From Bacteroidales bacterium (GTDB taxonomy: Bacteria > Bacteroidota > Bacteroidia > Bacteroidales > JAOZVK01): a DNA stretch of 5,679 nucleotides. The notes under the pieces were generated by a model. That model was not told where the DNA came from, did not search any database, and was given only the letters and a program-made list of their open reading frames with translations. The stretch lies in the NCBI GenBank assembly GCA_029938185.1, contig JAOZVK010000386.1:1-5679 (forward strand), given 5' to 3'. Shown here piece by piece: positions 1 through 5,679 of the stretch. Within the stretch, counting starts at the first letter, position 1, and each line of letters starts with the position of its first letter. The position numbers were made by a program, and so were the translations under genes.

Positions 1-202
1 ATTTTAGGAACTAATAAAAAACTTAAATAAGCTATTTTTGCTCGTATTTTTATAAAACCAAGGCGAAGCCCCAACTGAAACAAGTCATAAGTTTCTTTAG
101 TATTATTTAGACAAGATTTACATGATTTAGATGTTTAAAATATCCTGTAAATCCTGTCAAATTATTACGTTTATAAACTTAATCAATTTATGTATCAATA
201 CA
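1..202. other. Gene-free region downstream of the ABC operon
   Basis: No reading frame of useful length was found on either strand; those checked from the left edge close within a few codons. On the minus strand, which is the direction of readthrough from the permease gene, bases 72-60 can form a small hairpin (GGGGC, loop TTC, GCCTT, with two G-U pairs). A larger imperfect inverted repeat lies at 110-158 and is listed separately. A 6-bp A/T inverted repeat (ATGTAT/ATACAT, 190-203) sits directly after the permease stop codon. None has a run of T at its end, so no convincing intrinsic terminator for the operon is visible here. Confidence 0.6.
110..158 (-). repeat. Imperfect 17-bp inverted repeat with TCCTGT/ACAGGA motifs
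   Basis: Bases 110-126 (GACAAGATTTACATGAT) and 142-158 (ATCCTGTAAATCCTGTC) are near-perfect reverse complements separated by 15 bases. Read on the minus strand, 15 Watson-Crick pairs, one G-U pair and one G-A mismatch would form a long RNA hairpin. The right arm itself contains the unit ATCCTGT twice. The structure lies 45 bases beyond the permease stop codon, in the 3' untranslated part of the operon transcript. From memory, similar CAGGATTTACAGGATT strings are scattered between genes in many Bacteroidota genomes, so this is probably a member of a dispersed intergenic repeat family. A role in 3'-end protection or attenuation is only inference. Confidence 0.6.
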
Positions 203-1021
203 TTACAGATTTCGTTTTTTTACAATATAAAATGATAGCCATACAAAAATACTAATATAGACAATAGCTAATATTACATTAATTTCGAGAGCAATTGCTT
301 GTCCACTTATATTTGACATTGAATGTTCAATAGATTGTTGCACTTTTGCATCGCTTGCGGCATCGGCTAAATTAGGTGATGGGGTAAGGCTTGATAATAT
401 TTCTAAGGGGAAATATTTTGCTACTGGTAGTTTTAAAATAAAAAAATATAATTTTAGTATTGATTCTAAAAAATAGTAGCCTAAATATACAACTATTGAT
501 AAAGCTGTACTTCTCATAAGTGTAGCAATTAACAATGCAAATGACATATAGCCAAAGATTTGAATTAAATAAAAAACTACATAATATAATCTTTTAACAA
601 TATCGCCAGCTATTATTTTATCGGAAAATATACTACCAAAAATCATTGATAATATAAATACAAATGCAAAGCTAAATATACTTAATATTGTGATAATGAT
701 AAGTTTTCCAAAAACAAGTTCGTTTCTATATAATCCATCAATTATATGTTGTCTGTATGTTTTATATGTAAATTCGTTACTAACAAGAATTATTATAAGC
801 AAAACAAACAAAAGATTAAACCATTTTGCTATCCATGTAGCAGTGTTCCAAATGTATGGAAACTTTATAAAATTACGTGAATCTAATCCTTGAACGTTTA
901 TATTTACATTAGATGCAACAAATAATACTAATAAATATAGTCCAGCGAATAATCCTACGATTAGCCAGAATGGTATATATGATTTTATTTTATGATATTC
1001 AATTTGAAAATTCTTTTTCAT
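203..1021 (-). CDS. ABC-2 type transporter permease subunit
   Basis: A 272-residue integral membrane protein, the likely channel half of an ABC exporter in the cytoplasmic membrane. I place six hydrophobic segments at about residues 18-37, 67-81, 104-132, 143-168, 171-194 and 244-266, the usual count for ABC-2 permeases. After the second segment comes NEFTYKTYRQHIIDGLYRNE (residues 82-101), which matches the cytoplasmic N-E-F-x-x-x-T-x-R-Q-x-I-x-x-G-x-x-R pattern of this superfamily, probably the coupling helix that contacts the ATPase. RSTALSI (170-176) is also typical. The loop between segments 1 and 2 and the one at about 195-243 should be extracytoplasmic. The gene lies 83 bases after the ATPase gene on the same strand. 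That spacer contains a small CTGG/CCAG hairpin (1083-1093) and no obvious new promoter. The start codon has no Shine-Dalgarno sequence, as is common in Bacteroidota. The family call is firm; the substrate is unknown. Confidence 0.88.
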   Translation of the reverse strand: MKKNFQIEYHKIKSYIPFWLIVGLFAGLYLLVLFVASNVNINVQGLDSRNFIKFPYIWNTATWIAKWFNLLFVLLIIILVSNEFTYKTYRQHIIDGLYRNELVFGKLIIITILSIFSFAFVFILSMIFGSIFSDKIIAGDIVKRLYYVVFYLIQIFGYMSFALLIATLMRSTALSIVVYLGYYFLESILKLYFFILKLPVAKYFPLEILSSLTPSPNLADAASDAKVQQSIEHSMSNISGQAIALEINVILAIVYISIFVWLSFYIVKKRNL

Positions 1022-1104
1022 CTGTAATTTTGTTAAAATATTAATAATTAAACTTTGCGGTTAAAAAGCGTCTAACTTAAAACTGGTAGCCAGAATATTT
1101 AAGC

Positions 1105-2001
1105 TTATTTTATAATTTCTAAAAATTGCGATTCAAGGCTTTTCTTACGAATCTCAAATTTTGATAAAATAATGTTTTTTTCAAATGCAAATTTATTAAT
1201 ATCCGAACCAGAGTATTCGTCTTTTAAAATTAATACAATATCATTTTTTTCAATACTAATTTCTTTTACCATTTCCGATTCAGATAAATAATTGTACAAT
1301 AAATTTATATTTTCAGCCGAAATAATAATCTTTTCTTCATTCCCAAGTATTTCACTAACTTGTCCAACTGTAATTATTTTTCCTTTTTTAAGTATTGCTA
1401 CATGTGAGCATATTTTCTCTACTTCATCAAGAATATGACTTGCAAATATTATTGTTTTTCCTTTTTTTGCTTCGGATAATATTATGTTTCTAATATCTGC
1501 AATACCTTCAGGGTCTAAGCCATTTGTTGGTTCATCAAGAACAAGCACTTCGGGATCCCCCATTAATAACGATGATATTGCAAGACGCTGTTTCATTCCA
1601 AAAGACAATGTATTAAATTTAGAATGTTTTCGTTGAGCTAAATCTGTTAGTTCAAGAACTCTATCAATTTCCTGTTCTATGTTTGATATACGTTTAATTT
1701 CTCCAGATATTTGCAAATTATTATAAATTGACAAGTATGGATAGAAATTAGGTGTTTCGAGCAAAGCTCCAATTTTATAGTTAATCAAGAAATTTTCATC
1801 TTCTTCGAACCATGAAAAAGTGCCCGAGTTTGCCTTTACAATTCCTAAAATAATAGCCAAAGTTGTTGTTTTTCCACTACCATTTGGACCCAGTATACCA
1901 AAAATATTTCCTTTATTTACACTGAGGGATAATTCGTCCAGAGCTTTTATATTTCTGTAGTTTTTACTTAAATTATTAATTTGTAATACCTTGTTAGTCA
2001 T
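1105..2001 (-). CDS. ABC transporter ATP-binding protein (BcrA/LanF-like, E-loop type)
   Basis: A 298-residue ATPase with all core ABC motifs: Walker A GPNGSGKTT at 38-46, signature LSFGMKQRL at 132-140, Walker B VLVLDEP ending with D156 and catalytic E157, D-loop GLDP at 161-164 and switch histidine H189 in FASHILDE. The position that is normally the Q-loop glutamine is glutamate: GALLETPNFYPYL has E82. This E-loop form is known from antibiotic and lantibiotic self-protection ATPases (BcrA and LanF types), and the FYPYL string after it fits the same group. Residues from about 220 form the variable C-terminal region of such subunits. The start overlaps the upstream deoxyribosyltransferase-like gene by four bases (ATGA, 1998-2001), suggesting translational coupling. 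With the downstream permease it should form an ABC-2 exporter. Peptide, drug or lipid substrates are all possible. Confidence 0.93.
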   Translation of the reverse strand: MTNKVLQINNLSKNYRNIKALDELSLSVNKGNIFGILGPNGSGKTTTLAIILGIVKANSGTFSWFEEDENFLINYKIGALLETPNFYPYLSIYNNLQISGEIKRISNIEQEIDRVLELTDLAQRKHSKFNTLSFGMKQRLAISSLLMGDPEVLVLDEPTNGLDPEGIADIRNIILSEAKKGKTIIFASHILDEVEKICSHVAILKKGKIITVGQVSEILGNEEKIIISAENINLLYNYLSESEMVKEISIEKNDIVLILKDEYSGSDINKFAFEKNIILSKFEIRKKSLESQFLEIIK

Positions 2002-2456
2002 GATTTTATTAAATTATTAATATGTTTTTCAATTACTTTTATAAATTTGGGAATTGAGTAAACAATGGTTATATCATTTTGTTTAAGTTTTGTTTGAATT
2101 TCAACATCAATTTTTCGCTTATAATCAGGGTGAATACCTACAATTATTTTTTGATTCCGCTCAAGAGCAGCTCCATATTCAAATAATGTTATAGGATTTA
2201 GTGTAGCATACGAAAACCAAAACACTATGATATCAGCTTTTCGTATCTTGTCAAATTCCCATTTTATTTGTTTTTCCGATTCTTCTTTTATATCAATTGG
2301 AAAGTTTTTTCTACGTGGATTATAAACTGTAATATCATATTCGTTCAAAGAATCTGCAACTTCTTTTTGCCAGTTGGGGCAGTTTGATATGCCTCCTGCC
2401 AAAAATATAGACATGTATTTTGCATCTGTATAATCTATTGCTTCAATATATTGCAT
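1998..2456 (-). CDS. Nucleoside 2-deoxyribosyltransferase-like protein
   Basis: A 152-residue soluble protein resembling the nucleoside 2-deoxyribosyltransferase-like family (Pfam Nuc_deoxyrib_tr_2 type). True members move the deoxyribose of a nucleoside from one base to another through a glutamate nucleophile; some relatives cleave nucleotides or are uncharacterised. Visible motifs are the N-terminal YIEA (3-6), the nucleotide-binding IFLAGGISNCPNWQ (17-30), VYNPRR (44-49), IRKADIIVFWFS (71-82) and ITLFEYGAALER (89-100), where E93 is the likely catalytic glutamate. KIIVGIHPDYKRKIDVEIQTKL (103-124) follows the same family layout. The full start at 2456 is preferred over the internal Met15 because the YIEA segment resembles family N-termini. 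Length is normal and nothing is truncated. It is the first gene of the operon and overlaps the ATPase gene by four bases. Family assignment is good; enzyme activity and substrate are unproven. Confidence 0.82.
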   Translation of the reverse strand: MQYIEAIDYTDAKYMSIFLAGGISNCPNWQKEVADSLNEYDITVYNPRRKNFPIDIKEESEKQIKWEFDKIRKADIIVFWFSYATLNPITLFEYGAALERNQKIIVGIHPDYKRKIDVEIQTKLKQNDITIVYSIPKFIKVIEKHINNLIKS

Positions 2457-2465
2457 AAAAAATGT

Positions 2466-2487
2466 ATTAAGGTCTTCGACCTATTTA
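2466..2487. repeat. 22-base hairpin repeat, copy 1
   Basis: This is an exact match to the copy at 2877-2898. Its core AGGTC-TTC-GACCT folds into a 5-bp stem with a TTC loop, flanked by ATTA on the left and ATTTA on the right. It starts 10 bases upstream of the deoxyribosyltransferase-like start codon on the minus strand, so it would lie in that gene's mRNA leader, where a hairpin could affect translation. A dispersed intergenic repeat is the simplest reading. Confidence 0.75.
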
Positions 2488-2876
2488 AGGTGGTTATATT
2501 ATTTTGTAAACTATTGTCATATTGCTAATTGTATGAAAACAAATACATTTTCTTTTTTGTAAAACTACTTTATACAATTATATCAAAAAATGAGAATATG
2601 TCATCTAAGCTTTATAAAAATTAAATTATTACAAAAAAATCAAAACAAATATACAATAAAATTCAATAAAATTAGATACCTTTATTTTTTTAATACCATA
2701 AATTTAATGATTCCTTTATAAGCTATTTATTTTCAGACATTAAAACTTATATGTTTAATTTGTGTGGAAATCTGATAATTACAATAAGCTATAGTTTTTA
2801 AATCATAACAAGTTAGCTTGAGAATTTGAGCTTATATTGCTGATTTTATTTTCAGCCACAAAAATCGTAGTAAACA

Positions 2877-2898
2877 ATTAAGGTCTTCGACCTATTTA
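2877..2898. repeat. 22-base hairpin repeat, copy 2
   Basis: It is identical over 22 bases to 2466-2487 and in the same orientation, 411 bases further on; the similarity stops abruptly at both ends. The core is again AGGTC-TTC-GACCT. A third, degraded and inverted partial match (TAAGTAGGTCGA, 11 of 12 bases) occurs at 5435-5446, just after the plug gene. This suggests a family of small repeats in this genome rather than a site private to one promoter. Confidence 0.75.
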
Positions 2899-3018
2899 TA
2901 ATTGCTTACGCATTAATACAAAAGCAACTTAATCTGTAAGTTATGAATAAGTAAATGTAGAAAAACTTTTGTAACAGTACTTATATATAAAAAATTATCT
3001 ATTTCATATAAAGGTTAC

Positions 3019-3050
3019 TTTATGGATAGCACTTAGTTACTATCCATAGA
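3019..3050 (+). promoter_or_regulatory. Inverted repeat upstream of the plug-protein gene
   Basis: TATGGATAG (3021-3029) and CTATCCATA (3040-3048) are perfect reverse complements with a 10-base spacer. In RNA the stem extends to 11 bp through one U-G and one U-A pair (3019-3020 with 3049-3050). The end of the repeat lies 37 bases before the start codon at 3088. No run of T follows, so it is not an intrinsic terminator. It could be an operator for a dimeric regulator or a hairpin in the mRNA leader; the sequence does not decide between these. Confidence 0.45.
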
Positions 3051-3087
3051 CTATATTAAATATGTCAAATATCTAAAAAATAATATT

Positions 3088-5415
3088 ATGAATATAAAAA
3101 ATTATAAACTTAGTTTTTTGATTTTGTCATTTAATTTATTGTTTTCAACAATATATGCTCAAGTTGATGATAATTCTCAAATAAAAAAAATTAAAGATAA
3201 ATTTGGTAATTTTTATTCAAATACTGCTCAACAAAAAGTATTTTTACATATTAACAAAAGTAGCTATAATACAGGCGAAATAATCTGGTTTAAAGCATAT
3301 TTGCTAAATGCTGTTAATCATATTCCTGATACCATAAGTACAAATTTATATGTAGAAATCCTAAATAAAAACAAAAGATTAATTGACAAAAAATTATTAA
3401 AATTAAAAAACGGATTCACTAATGGCGATTTTTATTTTTCCGATACAATTGAATCAGGAGAATATCAAATTAGAGCATATACAAATTTGATGAAAAATAT
3501 TGGAAGTCATTATTTTTATAGCCAAACAATTTATATCAATAATCCTAAAGTTAAATATTTTAATAAACCTTTGTACAAAGTAGCAAAAAAAATTAAAAAA
3601 AAGTTACATAATATTAGTATACAATTTTTCCCAGAAGGAGGTAGTTTTGTCGAAAATATGGAAGCTAAATTAGCCATAAAAGCTGTAAATATGTTAGGCA
3701 ATGGAGTAGATATTGAAGGCTATATTGAGGATAACAAAGGTAATAAAATAAGTAGCTTCAAAACAGATTCTAATGGAATAGGAGTTTTATTATTTAAGCC
3801 AGAAACGTATAAAAAATATAGGGCAATAGCTATTAATAAAAAAGGAAAAAAACAAAAATTTAAACTTCAAGCTGCCATAAAAAAAGGCTATACTATGCTT
3901 ACAAAAATTGATAAAAATAAAATAAATGTAAAAATAAAATCAAACTTATATTTTGCTGAGGATAAAATAGCTAAAACTGTTATAATAATTGGTCAAACGC
4001 GTGGGAAGATATATTATTCAAAAGCAAAATTAATAGAAAAGGATTCGGTAGAATTTATTATTGATAAAAGCACTTTTCCTGCGGGTGTAACGCATCTTAG
4101 TTTGTTTAATGGAAGAGGGCAATTGTTTTGCGAAAGATTAGTTTATATTGAAAATAATAAAAAACTCCTAATAAGTATTCTACAAGAAAAAAAACAATAC
4201 AAACCAAAAGATAAAATAGAATTTAAAATTAGAGTAACTGACAAAAAAGGGAACCCTGTAAAAACGAACTTATCTTTAAGTGTTTACAAAAGTTCAGATA
4301 CTAAAGAAACTCCAACTGATATAAACAATTACTTACAATTTCAGTCTGATTTATATTTTTCTAATAAATTAAATACTAATATTGATTTAGATAATATGAT
4401 GATAACTCAAAAGTGGAAAAAATTTAACTGGGACAGTATATTAGTTAAAAACCCAGTAAAAATAAAATACAAAAGAGAAAATAAAATAGAAATCAATGGA
4501 CATGTAACAAGAGAGCTTATAAAATTTAATAGTAGCGATGTACTTGTTCAGCTAACAATAATGTCTGAATACAATGATGTATATAAAACAACAACAAATA
4601 AACATGGAAAATATCATTTTGAAAATATTGATTATAATGATACTATTGAAATAAAATTAGAATCTAAATTTGAGGGCTATAAAAAGAAAGGAATAATCCA
4701 TTATAAAGAAAAAAAATTACCTGAAATTATTTTTAATGTATTAAATGTTAGTAATTTAGAGTTTTATGCTAAAAGAATCAAGAAAAAAAGAAAAAAAAAG
4801 TATAACCCAGTCGATATAAATACCGATGGAAGAATGCGACTACATCAAAGAGCAGACCAAACCATAGTATTAAAAGAAGGAATGCATTACAGTAGCATAG
4901 CTGATGTTTTGAGTGGAAAAGTTCCTGGATTAACCATAGGAGAAAATGGAGCAAATATGCGAGGAAATTCATCGCCACTTTTTTTAGTTGATGGCGTACC
5001 TACTAGTTTTGATACAGCTCAGTCTATAAATCCATCAACGATTGAGTTTATTGAGATATTAAAAAGTCCTGGAAATTTGGGCGTATACGGAAGTCGTGCT
5101 AGCGCAGGTGTTATAGCAATTTATACAAGACGAGGATACAATTTTACCAGAGGAGAATTAAATTTAAAAATACAAGGCTATTACTCAGCAAAAAAATTTA
5201 ATGTTCCTAAGTATGATAAAGAAAAGAATAAAAAAGTAGAAGATAATCGTAAAAATATATATTGGAATCCAAGTATTAAAACAAATGATAAAGGTGAAGC
5301 CAAAGTAAGCTTTTATGGTTCGGATATTAGTGGAAAATATAAAATTAGTATCATGGGTGTTTCGTACAAAGGACTATCTGGCTCTGCTAAGAAGTATTTA
5401 TTTATAGAAAAATAA
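3088..5415 (+). CDS. Secreted MG2-like / TonB plug-domain protein lacking a barrel
   Basis: This 775-residue protein has a signal peptide (lysines near the N-terminus, hydrophobic core 8-20, probable cleavage after TIYA at residue 24). An alpha-2-macroglobulin MG2-like domain follows at about 48-152 (KVFLHINKSSYNTGEIIWFKAYL region). Further beta-sandwich segments cover about 176-262 (QFFPEGGSF, 179-187), 278-355 (FPAGVTHLSLFNGRG; GQLFCERLVY) and 360-402. A carboxypeptidase-regulatory-like domain lies at about 466-545, then a basic linker RIKKKRKKKY (563-572). A TonB-receptor plug domain spans about 600-683 (SIADVLSGKVPGL, MRGNSSPLFLVDGVP, VYGSRASAGVIAIYTRRG). The C-terminal region 720-775 (IYWNPSIKTNDKGEAKVSFY) resembles a macroglobulin-type beta domain. 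There is no 22-strand barrel, and I see no thioester motif and no obvious TonB box. It may act as a periplasmic or outer-membrane-associated partner of transport or surface assembly, which is inference. The gene stands alone, with no Shine-Dalgarno sequence. The A9 run at 4791-4799 encodes part of the basic linker. Domain calls are from motif recognition; the plug and MG2 parts are the most certain. Confidence 0.87.
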   Translation: MNIKNYKLSFLILSFNLLFSTIYAQVDDNSQIKKIKDKFGNFYSNTAQQKVFLHINKSSYNTGEIIWFKAYLLNAVNHIPDTISTNLYVEILNKNKRLIDKKLLKLKNGFTNGDFYFSDTIESGEYQIRAYTNLMKNIGSHYFYSQTIYINNPKVKYFNKPLYKVAKKIKKKLHNISIQFFPEGGSFVENMEAKLAIKAVNMLGNGVDIEGYIEDNKGNKISSFKTDSNGIGVLLFKPETYKKYRAIAINKKGKKQKFKLQAAIKKGYTMLTKIDKNKINVKIKSNLYFAEDKIAKTVIIIGQTRGKIYYSKAKLIEKDSVEFIIDKSTFPAGVTHLSLFNGRGQLFCERLVYIENNKKLLISILQEKKQYKPKDKIEFKIRVTDKKGNPVKTNLSLSVYKSSDTKETPTDINNYLQFQSDLYFSNKLNTNIDLDNMMITQKWKKFNWDSILVKNPVKIKYKRENKIEINGHVTRELIKFNSSDVLVQLTIMSEYNDVYKTTTNKHGKYHFENIDYNDTIEIKLESKFEGYKKKGIIHYKEKKLPEIIFNVLNVSNLEFYAKRIKKKRKKKYNPVDINTDGRMRLHQRADQTIVLKEGMHYSSIADVLSGKVPGLTIGENGANMRGNSSPLFLVDGVPTSFDTAQSINPSTIEFIEILKSPGNLGVYGSRASAGVIAIYTRRGYNFTRGELNLKIQGYYSAKKFNVPKYDKEKNKKVEDNRKNIYWNPSIKTNDKGEAKVSFYGSDISGKYKISIMGVSYKGLSGSAKKYLFIEK

Positions 5416-5435
5416 AATGGCTAATCAAGCCTTTT
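5414..5435 (+). terminator. Weak terminator candidate just after the plug gene
   Basis: GGCT (5419-5422) and AGCC (5428-5431) pair across a 5-base loop and are followed by TTTT. The A4 before the stem can pair with that T4 past an unpaired T-T. The 4-bp G/C core is short, and the hairpin overlaps the last bases of the stop codon, so its strength is doubtful. Confidence 0.3.
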
Positions 5436-5451
5436 AAGTAGGTCGATATAT

Positions 5452-5475
5452 AAAAACAACACTTTTGTTTTTTTT
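5452..5475 (+). terminator. A/T-rich intrinsic terminator candidate for the plug gene
   Basis: AAAAACAA (5452-5459) pairs with TTGTTTTT (5465-5472) across a 5-base loop, and the T run continues to 5475, giving eight T in a row (5468-5475). The geometry is that of a rho-independent terminator about 40 bases after the stop codon, but the stem has only one G-C pair, so it would be weak. Confidence 0.4.
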
Positions 5476-5503
5476 ATTATGCTGTTTATCAAGCGTAAGC
5501 AAA

Positions 5504-5535
5504 ATTGTTAATTATCCATTGTTCATTGTTAATTA
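5504..5535. repeat. ATTGTT / ATTGTTAATTA repeat cluster
   Basis: ATTGTTAATTA occurs at 5504-5514 and again at 5525-5535, with another ATTGTT at 5518-5523 between them, making a short irregular tandem array. Strings of this kind (ATTGTTAATTATCCATTGTTAATT) are, from memory, common between genes in Bacteroidota. It lies between the two convergent genes and shows no coding potential. Confidence 0.5.
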
Positions 5536-5566
5536 CTTACCTTACTTACGTCAATAATGTGGAAAT

Positions 5567-5598
5567 AAAAAAAAGGCTTACATAAAATGTAAGCCTTT
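5567..5598 (-). terminator. Strong intrinsic terminator of tRNA-Lys
   Basis: On the minus strand AAAGGCTTACAT (5598-5587) and ATGTAAGCCTTT (5583-5572) form a perfect 12-bp stem with a 3-base loop. The stem's last three T belong to a run of eight T that continues to 5567. It begins two bases after the tRNA 3' end, so it should end the tRNA transcript. Read from the other side, the same stem has only TTT after it, so it may also weakly stop transcription coming from the plug gene. Confidence 0.9.
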
Positions 5599-5599
5599 G

Positions 5600-5672
5600 T
5601 GACCAGTCTGAGGCTCGAACTCAGGACCCACGCCTTAAAAGGGCGTTGCTCTACCAACTGAGCTAACTAGTC
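5600..5672 (-). tRNA. tRNA-Lys (anticodon UUU)
   Basis: The 73-base gene folds into a complete cloverleaf on the minus strand. The acceptor stem is GACTAGT/ACTGGTC (one G-U pair), the D stem GCTC/GAGC with loop AGTTGGTA, and the anticodon stem ACGCC/GGCGT. The anticodon loop is CTTTTAA; the variable loop is GGGTC; the T arm is CTGAG/CTCAG with loop TTCGAGC. The anticodon TTT (5639-5637) decodes AAA and AAG as lysine, which suits this lysine- and A-rich genome. The discriminator base is A. The 3' CCA is not encoded (the next bases are CAAAG), so it must be added after transcription. Only seven bases remain upstream, so the promoter, or any preceding tRNA gene, lies outside the window. Confidence 0.97.
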
Positions 5673-5679
5673 TTGTTTT

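Larger units (their letters stand above)
2457..3087. other. Divergent intergenic region with repeats, no gene
   Basis: This 631-base A/T-rich stretch separates the minus-strand operon from the plus-strand plug gene, so promoters for both should lie here. The only reading frames are short and of low complexity; the longest I followed, 2590-2721 on the plus strand, would give 43 residues dominated by Lys, Ile, Asn and Phe, with no recognisable motif. The region holds two identical 22-base hairpin repeats near its ends and an inverted repeat at 3019-3050, all listed separately. I could not find a convincing Bacteroidota-type promoter (TTTG, about 19 bases, TAnnTTTG) for either direction. Confidence 0.6.

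Noticed and set aside
690..893. Plus-strand open frame of 67 codons
   Set aside because: It lies wholly inside the permease gene on the opposite strand, has no recognisable motif, and the permease frame is clearly the real one.
2540..2547. TGTATTTG on the minus strand as a -7 promoter element for the operon
   Set aside because: It matches the Bacteroidota TAnnTTTG pattern except for one base, but no TTG element lies at the right distance upstream, so chance in A/T-rich DNA is likely.
2590..2721. Possible 43-residue small protein on the plus strand
   Set aside because: Composition follows the A/T bias, there is no ribosome site or motif, and no neighbour suggests a need for it.
2758..2870. 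Imperfect inverted ends (TTTGTGTGG... and ...CCACAAAAA) suggesting a tiny transposable element
   Set aside because: The match needs several gaps, much of it is A/T bias, and no target duplication is visible.
2917..2973. Nested inverted repeats (TACAAAAG/CTTTTGTA around AACTTA/TAAGTT) as a structured RNA or riboswitch
   Set aside because: Arms of 8 and 6 bases within such a short A/T-rich span are expected by chance, and no known riboswitch core is present.
4778..4978. Minus-strand open frame of 66 codons
   Set aside because: It is antisense to the plug-protein gene; its poly-Phe end is just the complement of the A-rich lysine tract.
3088..5415. Complete TonB-dependent outer-membrane receptor
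   Set aside because: The plug is present but there is no room for the barrel, so naming it a receptor would mislead.
1..5679. Novel defence system or CRISPR array
   Set aside because: There are no regularly spaced repeats and no nuclease, reverse transcriptase, helicase or recombinase motifs. The deoxyribosyltransferase-like fold alone is not enough to claim defence.

Overview
The window looks like chromosomal DNA from a low-GC member of the Bacteroidota. Three things point there: strong A/T richness; start codons preceded by A/T-rich leaders with no Shine-Dalgarno sequence; and a secreted protein combining macroglobulin-like (MG2) domains with a SusC/RagA-type TonB plug, an arrangement I know from that phylum. 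Intergenic motifs such as repeated TCCTGT and ATTGTTAATTA also fit. Genus and species cannot be told from this sequence.

Left part (1-2456, minus strand). An apparent three-gene operon reads leftwards: a nucleoside 2-deoxyribosyltransferase-like protein (2456-1998), an ABC transporter ATPase (2001-1105) and an ABC-2 type membrane permease (1021-203). The first two genes overlap by 4 bases (ATGA). The ATPase and permease are separated by 83 bases and very probably form one exporter-type ABC complex. The substrate is unknown. The first 202 bases hold no gene, only a long imperfect hairpin downstream of the permease.

Middle (2457-3087). A 631-base A/T-rich divergent intergenic region holds no credible gene. 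It carries two identical 22-base copies of a hairpin-forming repeat 411 bases apart, and a 9-11 bp inverted repeat just upstream of the next gene.

Right part (3088-5679). A plus-strand gene encodes a 775-residue secreted protein: signal peptide, MG2-like and further beta-sandwich regions, a carboxypeptidase-regulatory-like domain, a TonB plug domain and a short C-terminal beta region. It has no outer-membrane barrel. After two weak terminator candidates and a short repeat cluster, a tRNA-Lys(UUU) gene on the minus strand ends the window, followed by a strong intrinsic terminator. The plus-strand gene and the tRNA are convergent.

I see no CRISPR array, transposase, integrase or recognisable defence cassette. 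The points most worth following up are the deoxyribosyltransferase-like gene coupled to an ABC exporter, the plug-without-barrel protein, and the dispersed hairpin repeats.
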